DNA of 64,000 nucleotides from Flavobacteriales bacterium (GTDB taxonomy: Bacteria > Bacteroidota > Bacteroidia > Flavobacteriales_F > PHOS-HE28), in NCBI GenBank assembly GCA_016788205.1, contig JAEUTA010000004.1:1-64000 (forward strand). Reading direction: 5' to 3'. The notes beneath the pieces were generated by a model. The model was not told where the DNA came from and made no database searches. It saw only the letters and a list, made by a program, of their open reading frames with translations. A program made the translations under genes and the position numbers. Shown in pieces: positions 8,401 through 16,192 of this stretch (within the stretch, counting starts at the first letter, position 1; the number at the start of each line of letters is the position of its first letter).

Positions 8401-9354
8401 TCAATCCTTTTCGTGCAAGAATGGTGGTTCCGGTTCGCCAAACTCATCAATCCATTTTGAGACGTCAGAATCGCGCTCCACGACACTTAGCATACCGGCT
8501 AACTCGAGCTCCGTGCTATCCTTGAGTTCAAGTCCGCACGATTCGCAGGTGAACTCTTCGCAATAGAATGTCAGGCGGTCATCACCATCCTCATGATCCC
8601 ATTCCATTGATGTGTAGCCAACAGCCAGACATTCACAGTTGCATATCGGACAATATTGTGGCATCGTATGCCAATCAGTGCCCGCCGTCAGAATGAAAGA
8701 CTCACCCTCCACACCCTTTGACCGTTCGCGCGCTTGTGTCATGGCCTTCTTCACCCGTTCAACACGCTCGCTATTGTAGCTAGTTAAGAAGGACTCGTCG
8801 GCCTTAGTCAGATCTTGATAGGAGAAGACATCGACTTTCTCACCCTTCAGGATTCTGAAGAGATTGACAGACAAGTACGCTACGCGTTCAAGATCATACC
8901 GTTGAAATCCCTGTATCACGGCGTGTACGGCATTGTTCCGGTTCACCGCTAACAAATCAAAGCCGGACTTGAACTTCTGCTTGTGCTCCGGAAACAAAGC
9001 ATAGAACACTCCAATACAGCGGTCCAACTCAGATGCCTTGAATGAGAAATGTGTCAACCCAAGTTGTTCTACCCGGTTCAACTGAATTGGAGCACCAGTC
9101 CTCGGATACAACAGCTTGATTTGAAGGTCCATCGGAAGCGAATCGTACAAGAAGACGAATGCTTTCCGTGCGATGAGAGCTTTGAGCATAAGCTCCACGG
9201 ATATTGACAGAGTGCCAAGGCTGACTTGGAATGGGAGGAATAGATTACCGCGAACCCGATGGAATTCGGTCATTCCTGCAACAAAATACCCGTGTGCTGC
9301 GGTTGCAAGAGGTCTTTCAACCTTCAACACCCTTTGAATAGGACCATATTCCAT
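8401..9354 (-). CDS. HEPN-like protein with C-terminal zinc ribbon, unknown function
   Basis: A 317-residue protein I do not recognise as a named family. The N-terminal half is helical, with a helix SVELMLKALIARK (about 52-64) and the motif RNNAVH (R139-H144), an R-x4-H arrangement like the catalytic site of HEPN ribonucleases. The C-terminal part has clustered cysteines (C235, C238, C240, C242, then C265, C270, C273), suggesting one or two zinc-binding knuckles. The base composition is visibly more AT-rich than the flanking catabolic genes. It begins 10 bp after preA and ends 2 bp before the deaminase, so it sits inside the operon although nothing links it to pyrimidine chemistry. Confidence 0.7.
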   Translation of the reverse strand: MEYGPIQRVLKVERPLATAAHGYFVAGMTEFHRVRGNLFLPFQVSLGTLSISVELMLKALIARKAFVFLYDSLPMDLQIKLLYPRTGAPIQLNRVEQLGLTHFSFKASELDRCIGVFYALFPEHKQKFKSGFDLLAVNRNNAVHAVIQGFQRYDLERVAYLSVNLFRILKGEKVDVFSYQDLTKADESFLTSYNSERVERVKKAMTQARERSKGVEGESFILTAGTDWHTMPQYCPICNCECLAVGYTSMEWDHEDGDDRLTFYCEEFTCESCGLELKDSTELELAGMLSVVERDSDVSKWIDEFGEPEPPFLHEKD

Positions 9355-9364
9355 CGCGGCACTC

Positions 9365-10714
9365 TTAACCCTTGTAATGCCTCGGCTTCTTCTTCGCCAA
9401 CGCCTCCATCGGCTCCGGTACCCAATGGTGCAGCCCACCAGCGAGCTCATCATTGAAGCCCTTCGGAATGTTCCCAGCAGCGGTGCGTTCACCCCACGTC
9501 AGGTGCTGTTTCGCATCATCGCGGCGCTCCATGGTGATGCAATCCTCCACAGGGCAGACGAGCGAGCAGAGGTTGCAGCCCACACAGTTCTCGTCGATGA
9601 TGCTCGGGATGCGGTTCGCTGGATCTGTGCTTAGGGCGATGGCCTGGTGTGCGCCATCCTCGCAGGCGGTGTAGCAAAGCTGGCAGCCGATGCACTTGCT
9701 CTCGTTGATGCTGGCGGTGACCTTGTACTTCAGGTTGAGGTCTTCCCAGTGTTTGATGTTCGGTAGCGCCTTGCCACGGAAGTCTTCAATGGTCTTGAAG
9801 CCCTTTTCGTCCATGTAGCGCTCGATGCCCGGCAGGATCTCGCGGATGATGCCGAAGCCGAAGTGCATCACGGCGGTACACACTTGCACGGTGGTGGCGC
9901 CGAGCAGGATGAACTCCACGGCATCGCGCCAGTTCTCCACGCCACCGATGCCGCTGATCGGCAGGTTCACCTCGGGGTGCTGCGCGCAGTTCTTCACCAT
10001 GTTCAGCGCGATGGGCTTCACGGCTGGCCCGCAGTAGCCGCCGTTGGTGCTCTTGCCATCCACGATCGGGTACGGCACGAACTGGTCGATGTCCACGCCC
10101 ACGATGCTCTGGATCGTGTTGATCAGCGAGATCGCATCGCTGCCACCGGCCCTAGCCGCGCGCGCCGGACGGGTGATGTCCGAGATGTTCGGCGTGAGCT
10201 TGGTGATCACCGGGACTTTCGCCACCTCCTTCACCCACTCCACGATGGTCTGCAGGACTTTCGGCTCCTGCCCCACCGCGCTGCCCATGCCGCGCTCGCA
10301 CATGCCGTGCGGGCAACCGAAGTTCAACTCGATGCCATCGGCACCGGCGTTCTCCACATCGCGGATGATGTTGTGCCACTCTTCACGCGTCTCCACCATC
10401 AGCGACGCGATCACGGCATTATCCGGGAACCGCTTCTTCACCTCGCTGATCTCGCGCAGGTTGTCGCGCAACGGCCGGTCGGTGATGAGTTCGATGTTAT
10501 TGAAGCCCACCATGCGCTTGTCCCGGTAGTTCACGCTGCCGTAGCGGCTGCTCACGTTCACCACGGGCACGCCGAGCGTTTTCCACACGGCACCACCCCA
10601 GCCCGCGTCGAAGGCTTTCATGATCTGGTAGCCGCTGTTCGTGGGCGGCGCGGAAGCCAGCCAGAAGGGGTTCGGGGATTTGATCCCGGCGAGGTTGGTT
10701 CTCAGATCTGCCAT
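9365..10714 (-). CDS. preA: NAD-dependent dihydropyrimidine dehydrogenase subunit PreA
   Basis: A 449-residue catalytic subunit. The N-terminal domain is a dihydroorotate-dehydrogenase-like FMN barrel: NPFWLASAPPTNSGYQIMKA, the pyrimidine loop ELNFGCPHGMCERGMGSAVG (with the active-site cysteine region), and SGIGGVENWRDA for FMN phosphate. The C-terminal ferredoxin-like domain carries two four-iron clusters, CIGCQLCYTAC (about 343-353) and CVGCNLCSLVC (about 378-388). With PreT it reduces uracil or thymine to the 5,6-dihydro form, the first step of the reductive pathway. The ATG at 10714 is chosen; upstream sequence is repeat DNA. The two subunit genes are separated by an inserted four-helix-bundle gene. 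Confidence 0.93.
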   Translation of the reverse strand: MADLRTNLAGIKSPNPFWLASAPPTNSGYQIMKAFDAGWGGAVWKTLGVPVVNVSSRYGSVNYRDKRMVGFNNIELITDRPLRDNLREISEVKKRFPDNAVIASLMVETREEWHNIIRDVENAGADGIELNFGCPHGMCERGMGSAVGQEPKVLQTIVEWVKEVAKVPVITKLTPNISDITRPARAARAGGSDAISLINTIQSIVGVDIDQFVPYPIVDGKSTNGGYCGPAVKPIALNMVKNCAQHPEVNLPISGIGGVENWRDAVEFILLGATTVQVCTAVMHFGFGIIREILPGIERYMDEKGFKTIEDFRGKALPNIKHWEDLNLKYKVTASINESKCIGCQLCYTACEDGAHQAIALSTDPANRIPSIIDENCVGCNLCSLVCPVEDCITMERRDDAKQHLTWGERTAAGNIPKGFNDELAGGLHHWVPEPMEALAKKKPRHYKG

Positions 10715-10726
10715 GATCAATGTGTC

Positions 10727-10755
10727 GATTAGCGAATTAGCCAATTAGCGAATGG
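10727..10755. repeat. ATTAGC inverted repeat, left arm (preA side)
   Basis: Three units of the motif (A)ATTAGC(GA) in a row, ending in GCGAATGG. It is the inverted partner of 11203-11238. The stop codon TAA of the four-helix-bundle gene (minus strand, 10747-10745) lies within it, as part of CGCTAATTGG. Confidence 0.75.
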
Positions 10756-11206
10756 TCTCCGAACGCTTCTTGGCGGTACTGATGATCTTGTTAAGGATGC
10801 GGAGGATGCTCTGAAGCCGTTCGATCAGCGAGGGATCAGTGGCGCGGTCCTTAGTCGCTGCGAGCAAATGGTACCAATACTCAGTCTCGTCGGCTTCTTT
10901 CAAGGCGATCTTCATCTTGTGGATAAAGTCCTTGAGGCTTTCGGCGTTCTGGGCCTCTTTCACGTTGGCTCCGATCGAACAACCTGAACGCTGGATCTGA
11001 TTCAATAGCCAACGCCGCTGTTCCGACAATCCGTCCGTGTACTTCAAAATGGCAACAGCGAACTCGAACGACTGGCGAAGAATGGCATTCTCTCGATACA
11101 GCGCACTGTTCGAATAGGTCGCAGCGGGATCATGAGCAACCCCACTTTCCGTGAGAGAAGCACCCTCACAAAGCGCAACCAGATCGTCCGTCCGTGCATT
11201 TCCCAT
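10745..11206 (-). CDS. Four-helix-bundle protein, 23S-rRNA-IVP/Avd-like
   Basis: A 153-residue protein of the family first known from open frames in 23S rRNA intervening sequences, and related to the Avd accessory protein of diversity-generating retroelements. The signature is RRWLLNQIQRSGCSIGAN followed by VKEAQNAESLKDFIHKMKIA and the aromatic ETEYWYHLL, about residues 66-118. Family proteins form pentameric four-helix bundles and may bind nucleic acid; stand-alone roles are unknown. The first ~30 residues are not family-like, and a more natural start may lie near the ENAILRQSFEFA segment. The ATG at 11206 and the stop both fall inside inverted ATTAGC repeats that flank the gene. It splits preT from preA. 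Confidence 0.82.
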   Translation of the reverse strand: MGNARTDDLVALCEGASLTESGVAHDPAATYSNSALYRENAILRQSFEFAVAILKYTDGLSEQRRWLLNQIQRSGCSIGANVKEAQNAESLKDFIHKMKIALKEADETEYWYHLLAATKDRATDPSLIERLQSILRILNKIISTAKKRSETIR

Positions 11207-11238
11207 TCGCTAATCCGCTAATCGACCATTCGCTAATC
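11203..11238. repeat. ATTAGC inverted repeat, right arm (preT side)
   Basis: Three CGCTAAT units (CCATTCGCTAATCC, GCTAATCGAC, CATTCGCTAATC), the reverse complement of the arm at 10727-10755. It contains the ATG of the four-helix-bundle gene (11206-11204), and its outer edge provides two bases of the TGA stop codon of preT (11239-11237). Confidence 0.75.
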
Positions 11239-12580
11239 ACTTCTTCAGGAACCCATCTATCCCATGCGCCGCCTTCTTCGCCTCCGCAGCCGCATTCACC
11301 ACTTCCACGCCACCGTTCACCGCATCACCCGCCGCGAAGTACTTCGGGTTGCTGGTCTGGTAATGTTCGTTCACCACGATGCGACCACGATTATCCAGGA
11401 TGCGGCCCTTCTGGTCCAACTTCACGCCGCTGATCTGCTCCAGCAGTTCAACCTGTTTGCCTTGACCGGTCCCGAGCAACACCATGTCGCACTCTTCCAC
11501 GAACTCACTGCCGGGGATCGCCTCGATCTTGCCGTACGCCGTCTTGTTGCGGATGAACTTCACACCCGTCACTGAGCCGTTGCCCATCACCTCCACCGGT
11601 GTCACATTGAACAGCGCCTTCGATCCGCTCTTCTTCGCCAGATCGAATTCGAAGCTGTATGCGCCCATCTCTTCCGGTCCACGGCGGTAGGCGATGATCA
11701 CGCTTTCAGCGCCCATGCGGCAACTTTCGCTCGCGGCATCCATCGCGGTATTACCACCGCCCAGCACGATCACCTTGCTGCCAACGAGCGTTGACTGATG
11801 CTTGTTCCGCAACTCTTCCACGAACTCCAGCGCACCTATCACGCCGCGTTTGTCCTCACCCGGCACACCCAGCTTTGATGTTCCACCCAAGCCGATGCCA
11901 ATGAAGATGGCGTCGTACTCCTTCTCCAACCGGTCCAGATCAGCGCGACCGGTCACCGGTTTGTTGTAGTGTACGTTGAACCCGAACTGCTCCTGCAGGT
12001 AGGTCATCTCGTCCAGCGCCTCTTCGTTGGTGAGCTTGTATGGTGCCACGCCATACACGCAGAGTCCGCTGGGCTTGGCCTTCGCTTCGTAGATGTCCAC
12101 GTCATGACCGAGCATCCGCAACTCGCAGGCACACGAAACACCCGCCGGTCCTGCACCGATCACCGCCACCTTCTTGCCGGTTGGTTTCCCCGTGATGAAC
12201 AAGCGCTTCTTGCTGCGGATCACCTTGTCGGTGGCATGTGCCTGCAAACGCCCGATCTCGATCGGCTTCACGTCGCTGTTGTTGTACACGCAAGCACCCT
12301 CGCACAGTTCCTCCGTCGGACAAACATTCCCGCAGGCGTGCCCAAACCAATTGCTCTCGTAGATCGTCTTCGCAGCCCCGTCCTTGTTGTCGTTGTTGAT
12401 CTGCCGGATGAAGGTCGGTATGTCGATCCCAGTCGGGCACGCATTGATGCACGGCGCATCGTAACAATACAGGCAGCGCGAACTCTCGTAGTACGCTTCG
12501 GTATCGCTCATCAGCGGCTTCTTGGGGGAGAAGTTCTTGGCGAACTCCTGCTCGCTGGTCGGTCGTTTGTACTCTGCCAT
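11237..12580 (-). CDS. preT: NAD-dependent dihydropyrimidine dehydrogenase subunit PreT
   Basis: A 447-residue electron-transfer subunit related to the small subunit of glutamate synthase. The N-terminal domain binds Fe-S clusters (CLYCYDAPCINACPTGID at about 37-54, then HACGNVCPTEELCEGAC). A FAD loop VIGAGPAGVSCACELR follows at about 140, then a NAD(P) loop VIVLGGGNTAMDAA at about 265, and a closing FAD contact YFAAGDAVNGG. It passes electrons from NAD(P)H to PreA. The ATG at 12580 gives the standard N-terminus. The stop codon TGA is part of the adjacent ATTAGC repeat (reading TGATTAGCG), so the repeat has been fitted exactly onto the gene end. Confidence 0.92.
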   Translation of the reverse strand: MAEYKRPTSEQEFAKNFSPKKPLMSDTEAYYESSRCLYCYDAPCINACPTGIDIPTFIRQINNDNKDGAAKTIYESNWFGHACGNVCPTEELCEGACVYNNSDVKPIEIGRLQAHATDKVIRSKKRLFITGKPTGKKVAVIGAGPAGVSCACELRMLGHDVDIYEAKAKPSGLCVYGVAPYKLTNEEALDEMTYLQEQFGFNVHYNKPVTGRADLDRLEKEYDAIFIGIGLGGTSKLGVPGEDKRGVIGALEFVEELRNKHQSTLVGSKVIVLGGGNTAMDAASESCRMGAESVIIAYRRGPEEMGAYSFEFDLAKKSGSKALFNVTPVEVMGNGSVTGVKFIRNKTAYGKIEAIPGSEFVEECDMVLLGTGQGKQVELLEQISGVKLDQKGRILDNRGRIVVNEHYQTSNPKYFAAGDAVNGGVEVVNAAAEAKKAAHGIDGFLKK

Positions 12581-12619
12581 GTTGTTCGATCTGTTGGTGG
12601 GCTTTGAGCTGCGAGCCTT

Positions 12620-12659
12620 GAGCCACGAGCTTGACCATGTTGGTTCAAGCTCGTGGCTC
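12620..12659. repeat. Long intergenic hairpin (GAGCCACGAGCTTGA)
   Basis: An inverted repeat with 15-bp perfect arms (12620-12634 and 12645-12659), extended by a further CCA/TGG pairing around a short loop. Related fragments (AGCTGCGAGCC, AAGCTCATGGCTCG) lie on both sides, so this looks like a small cluster of a repetitive palindrome. It sits between beta-ureidopropionase (upstream) and preT (downstream), where it could stabilise or end the upstream message. There is no clear T-run. Confidence 0.6.
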
Positions 12660-12700
12660 GAAGCTCATGGCTCGCGGCTGCGCGTCCGGCATCGTGGGTG

Positions 12701-13567
12701 CTAAAGCTCCACTAGTTTCCCATACGTCTCCGGCCTCCGATCTCGGAAGAACTGCCACGTGCTCCGCACCTCTTCGATCATGTCCAGGTCGAATTCCGCG
12801 ACGAGCAGTTCATCGTCATCGCGTGAAGCTTGCTTGAAGATCTGGCCGCGTGGATCCACGAAATAGCTCTGCCCGTAGAACTTGCCGAGGTTCCAAGGTT
12901 TCTCCTCGCCCACGCGGTTGATGCAGCCCATGAAGTAGCCGTTCGCCGCAGCATGCGCGGGTTGTTCCAGCTTCCACAGGTATTCGCTGAGGCCAGCCAC
13001 CGTGGCGCTCGGATTGTACACGATCTCCGCGCCGTTCAGGCCCAGGCAGCGTGCGCCATCGGGGAAGTGACGGTCGTAGCAGATGTACACGCCCACCTTC
13101 GCGTAGCGCGTCTGGAACACCGGATAGCCGAGGTTGCCGGGCTTGAAGAAGAACTTCTCCCAGAAGCCGCTCGTGTGCGGGATGTGGTTCTTGCGGTACT
13201 TGCCCAAGTAGGTGCCGTCCGCATCGATCACCGCAGCGGTGTTGTACAGCACGCCCGCCTGCTCCTTCTCGTAGATCGGAACGATGATCACCATGCTGTA
13301 CTTCTTCGCGTACTGCGCCATCAGCTCCGTCGTTGGGCCGGGCACCGTTTCCGCGCTGGCGTACCAGGCCTTGTCCTGCCCCGGGCAGAAGTAGGGCGTG
13401 TTGAAGATCTCCTGCAGGCAGAGGATCTGCACGCCTTGCTGGCCTGCCTTTTCGATGAAGGGGATGTGCTTCTGCACCATCGCATCCACGATCTCCGGTA
13501 TGGTGCCCTCGCCCTCCGTCTTCGGAAGGCTAATCTGGATAAGGCCGCTCTTGATCTTCCTCGGCAT
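12701..13567 (-). CDS. Beta-ureidopropionase (N-carbamoyl-beta-alanine amidohydrolase)
   Basis: A 288-residue nitrilase-superfamily enzyme. The catalytic triad is visible as LQEIFN (E53), KYRKNHIPH (K126) and ICYDRHFPD (C163). The sequence after E53 (NTPYFCPGQD) and the GFWEKFFFKPGN loop are characteristic of N-carbamoyl-beta-amino acid amidohydrolases. It would hydrolyse N-carbamoyl-beta-alanine to beta-alanine, CO2 and ammonia, the third step of uracil breakdown. The ATG at 13567 (MPRKIKSGLIQ) is chosen; a longer frame begins in intergenic DNA. Preceding it on the minus strand is an oppositely oriented DUF4238 gene, so it needs its own promoter within 13568-13766. Confidence 0.9.
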   Translation of the reverse strand: MPRKIKSGLIQISLPKTEGEGTIPEIVDAMVQKHIPFIEKAGQQGVQILCLQEIFNTPYFCPGQDKAWYASAETVPGPTTELMAQYAKKYSMVIIVPIYEKEQAGVLYNTAAVIDADGTYLGKYRKNHIPHTSGFWEKFFFKPGNLGYPVFQTRYAKVGVYICYDRHFPDGARCLGLNGAEIVYNPSATVAGLSEYLWKLEQPAHAAANGYFMGCINRVGEEKPWNLGKFYGQSYFVDPRGQIFKQASRDDDELLVAEFDLDMIEEVRSTWQFFRDRRPETYGKLVEL

Positions 13568-13651
13568 AGCTTCTCGGATTGATGAAATCAATGATAAGAC
13601 GAAGTCCGCGTATTTCCTAGACCGGGCTGGGATGTACGGGTGAATGGTTGG

Positions 13652-13741
13652 GCGTGCCGGCTCGAAGATTCGCCGTCGGGCTATCCGCTGTACTCCTCGC
13701 TCGTTCCTCGCTGCGGGGTGCCGCTCCTATCCCTCACGCAA
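13652..13741 (-). repeat. GCAGCGGATAGCCC element, copy 1 (inverted)
   Basis: About 90 bp read on the minus strand as GAGGGATAGGAGCGGCACC ... GCGAGGAACGAGCGAGGAG ... CAGCGGATAGCCC ... GGCACGCCCA. It faces copy 2 (14681-14770) across the DUF4238 gene. The inner ends match too (CCTCACGC here, GCGTGAGC there). Sequences of this type recur between genes in Bacteroidota; the function is not established. Confidence 0.65.
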
Positions 13742-13766
13742 CACAGCACCTTTGCACCATTGATCG

Positions 13767-14678
13767 ATGGCACGACCCAAACACCACATAGTTCCCGTTA
13801 CATATCTCCGTCACTTTGCTGACTCTACGGGAAAGCTGTACGCTCTGAATCGCGAAGACCTCTACAGACCGGGAATACAGACAGTGACACCCGGGTCCAA
13901 GATGTTCTGGTCTAGGAACTATTACGCTACGGAAAACTCAGAAAATCCACAAACGATTGAATTCTTCTTTGCCCGGGATATTGAGCCGACGTACAACACG
14001 CTGATATCAATCATTAGCAAAGAAAGACCCATATCCGATTGGGAGACAAAGCTCCTTTTCCTTCAGTGGTTGTTCTATGCCAAACGTCGAAGCCCTCTTT
14101 GGCGAATTCTCATGGAAGACCAATTCAACGAACTGAGTTCACGCGATAACCCTGGAATTGATGAAGAAACACTGCAACTCATCCGAAACAACATAGCTAA
14201 AGCCACCAAGCAAGCACATATTGACCTGTTCTTGAAAGAACCCTTGCTCAGAGGCGATATGGAGCACTTTGTCAGCAATGTGCTTGCTAAGAAATGGGAG
14301 GTACTCAAGGCGCCGCCCTCGCACTGCTGGTGGACTTCGGATAATCCCGGCTGTGGCGTTCAACTCGACGGACCTACTACAATTGAGGGCAGCAAGGCAA
14401 ACCCCTTATGGGAGCTCTTGGATGCTGATTCACTGCTCTACTTTCCTTTAACGGCCGAGTATACTCTCTGCATCTTTCCTTACGAACAAGGACGAGACCC
14501 CAAGAGTAATCTCACCAACCAAGACATTGGATTCCGAATAGCCGACCCCGCTGAGGTTAGGTGGGTCAACTACTGGACTGCGTGTACCCAGCATCGCCTC
14601 ATCATCTCATCAACTAGAGAATCTCTCAAAGAGATAGAAGCCATCCATTTGAACGAGAGAAATGGAACCAACGCGTGA
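13767..14678 (+). CDS. DUF4238 domain-containing protein
   Basis: A 303-residue protein with the DUF4238 opening HHIVPVTYLRHFAD (residues 6-19) and the second hallmark WWTSDNPGCG at about 188-197. The family is scattered across bacteria in accessory regions and its function is unknown. The gene is clearly AT-richer than the pyrimidine genes on either side, lies on the opposite strand, and sits between two inverted copies of a ~90-bp repeat, all signs of insertion. A CACCTTTG box at 13749-13756 resembles the Bacteroidota -7 element and would give a very short leader. The ATG at 13767 starts exactly at the domain. Confidence 0.8.
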   Translation: MARPKHHIVPVTYLRHFADSTGKLYALNREDLYRPGIQTVTPGSKMFWSRNYYATENSENPQTIEFFFARDIEPTYNTLISIISKERPISDWETKLLFLQWLFYAKRRSPLWRILMEDQFNELSSRDNPGIDEETLQLIRNNIAKATKQAHIDLFLKEPLLRGDMEHFVSNVLAKKWEVLKAPPSHCWWTSDNPGCGVQLDGPTTIEGSKANPLWELLDADSLLYFPLTAEYTLCIFPYEQGRDPKSNLTNQDIGFRIADPAEVRWVNYWTACTQHRLIISSTRESLKEIEAIHLNERNGTNA

Positions 14679-14680
14679 GC

Positions 14681-14770
14681 GATTGCAGCGGAAAGCCCAC
14701 AGCGCGGTAACCCGCGCGAGGACTTGGAGCGGAAAGCGCGACCCGAGGCTTTGCGAGGGGCACGCCCAAA
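14681..14770 (+). repeat. GCAGCGGAAAGCCC element, copy 2
   Basis: The element reads GATTGCAGCGGAAAGCCC ... GCGAGGACTTGGAGCGGAAAG ... GAGGCTTTGCGAGGGGCACG CCCAAA. It starts 2 bp after the DUF4238 stop codon and runs straight into an ATTAGC repeat. It is the inverted partner of 13652-13741 and a direct relative of 21569-21666. Confidence 0.68.
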
Positions 14771-14806
14771 TCAGCTAATCGGCTAATCATCCTCATCAGC
14801 TAATCA
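14771..14806. repeat. ATTAGC repeat at the 3' end of the dihydropyrimidinase gene
   Basis: Three units: CAGCTAATCGGCTAATC, then CATCAGCTAATCAC. The hydA stop (TGA, minus strand, 14810-14808) is 2 to 3 bases from the first unit. Same family as 10727, 11203, 19421 and 21675. Confidence 0.68.
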
Positions 14807-14807
14807 C

Positions 14808-16187
14808 TCACAACATTCCGCTCACCTTGTTCCGCTTCACGAACCTTCCATACCCTTTCTTGATCCGCACTTCGCCGTTGTGTACCGCCACCTGGCCGCG
14901 GAGGATGGTGGTCTTCACCTTGCCGGTGAGTTGCATGCCTTCGTAGCCGCTGTAGTCCACGTTCATGTGGTGCGTCTTGGCGCTGAGGGTGTGGCGCTCG
15001 TTGGGATCGAGCAGGATGATGTCCGCGTCGCTACCGATGCCGATGGTGCCTTTGCGCGGGAACATGCCGAAGATCTTCGCCGGGTTGGTGGCGGTGACTT
15101 CCACGAACTTGTTCACGCTGATGCGCTTCTTGTTCACGCCCTCGCTGAAGAGCAGTTCCATGCGGTGCTCAATGGCGGGATGACCGTTCGGGATCTTCGA
15201 GAAATCAGCCGAGCCCATGGCTTTCTGCGCCATCATGAAGGGGCAATGGTCCGTGGACACCACTTGCAAACTGCCTTGCTCGATGCCGGCCCAGAGCTGC
15301 TTCTGATCCTTCTTTTCGCGCAGGGGCGGACTCATCACCCACTTGGCACCATCGGCCCGTTCGTAGAGCGAGGCATCGAGCAGCAGGTATTGGATGCAGG
15401 TCTCGGCGAGCACGCGCTGGCCCCGGCGCGCGGCATCGCGCACGGCGTTGAGCGCGCCTTCGCAGGTGAGGTGTACGATGTACGCGGGCACGCCGGTGTA
15501 GCTGGCCATGTCCGCGAACCGGTGACTGGCCTCGGCCTCGGTGATCTCGGGCTGGCTGAGGTAGTGGTACAGCGGCGAGAGCTTGCCTTCGCTGCGATGT
15601 TTCTGCACGAGGTAGTCGATCATGTCGCCGTTGGTGGCGTGTACGATCACCATGCCGCCGTGCTCCTTCACTTCCTGCATCAGGCCCACCATCTGGCGGT
15701 CGTCGATCATAAGCGCGCCCTTGTACGCCATGAAGGTCTTGAAGCTGGTGATGCCTTCCTGCTCGATCATCTCGCGCACCTCCTTACGCGTGTCGTCGTT
15801 GAAATCGGTGACGGCCATGTGGAAACTGAGGTCGCCGAAGAGGTTGCCGTTCATGCGGCCCTGCCAGCTTTCCAGCGCGTGGCGCAGGCTCTTGCCTTGC
15901 GTTTGCAGGATGAAGTCGATGACGGTTGTGGTGCCGCCGTGCAGCGCGGCGAGCGTGCCCGTCTCGTAGTTGTCGCTGCTGAAGGTGCCCATGAACGGCA
16001 TGTCCAGGTGTACATGCGGATCGATGCCGCCGGGCAGCACGAACTGGCCTTTCGCATCGATCACTTCAGCACCCGGCGCTGACAGGTCGTGGCCGATGGC
16101 CTTGATGTGTTCGCCTTCGATGAGGACATCGGCGCGGTGGAAATCAGCGGCGGTGACGACGGTTCCGTTCTTGATGAGGATACTCAT
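14808..16187 (-). CDS. hydA: Dihydropyrimidinase
   Basis: A 459-residue amidohydrolase of the dihydropyrimidinase/hydantoinase family. Metal ligands are seen in GGIDPHVHLDMP (H58, H60). The carboxylated lysine lies in FKTFMAYKGA (about residue 156), histidines in VIVHATNGD and YIVHLTCEG, and the final aspartate in VSTDHCPF. It opens the dihydrouracil ring to N-carbamoyl-beta-alanine, between PreAT and the ureidopropionase. The ATG at 16187 gives MSILIKNGTVV; a TTG three codons upstream is less likely. A near copy of this start region is repeated at 16700-16729 as the start of the lipoprotein gene upstream. Confidence 0.93.
   Translation of the reverse strand: MSILIKNGTVVTAADFHRADVLIEGEHIKAIGHDLSAPGAEVIDAKGQFVLPGGIDPHVHLDMPFMGTFSSDNYETGTLAALHGGTTTVIDFILQTQGKSLRHALESWQGRMNGNLFGDLSFHMAVTDFNDDTRKEVREMIEQEGITSFKTFMAYKGALMIDDRQMVGLMQEVKEHGGMVIVHATNGDMIDYLVQKHRSEGKLSPLYHYLSQPEITEAEASHRFADMASYTGVPAYIVHLTCEGALNAVRDAARRGQRVLAETCIQYLLLDASLYERADGAKWVMSPPLREKKDQKQLWAGIEQGSLQVVSTDHCPFMMAQKAMGSADFSKIPNGHPAIEHRMELLFSEGVNKKRISVNKFVEVTATNPAKIFGMFPRKGTIGIGSDADIILLDPNERHTLSAKTHHMNVDYSGYEGMQLTGKVKTTILRGQVAVHNGEVRIKKGYGRFVKRNKVSGML
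16158..16180 (-). repeat. 23-bp direct repeat, hydA start copy
   Basis: This segment encodes LIKNGTV at the dihydropyrimidinase N-terminus and is identical over 23 bases to 16700-16722, 542 bp upstream on the minus strand. The bases between the repeat and each ATG differ (TACTCAT against GGGACAT on the plus strand). Confidence 0.85.
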
Positions 16188-16192
16188 GATGG

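Noticed and set aside
8398..8404. TTG start for cytosine deaminase giving two extra residues
   Set aside because: The ATG at 8398 leaves a 2-bp gap to the upstream stop and gives a normal N-terminus; the TTG would overlap that stop.
10745..11206. Avd-like gene considered as evidence for a diversity-generating retroelement
   Set aside because: No reverse transcriptase, template repeat or variable repeat was found near it, so only a stand-alone four-helix-bundle gene can be supported.
14880..16082. 400-codon open frame on the plus strand
   Set aside because: Antisense of the dihydropyrimidinase gene. The composition (His, Val and Ala rich) is typical of complementary-strand frames at this GC content.
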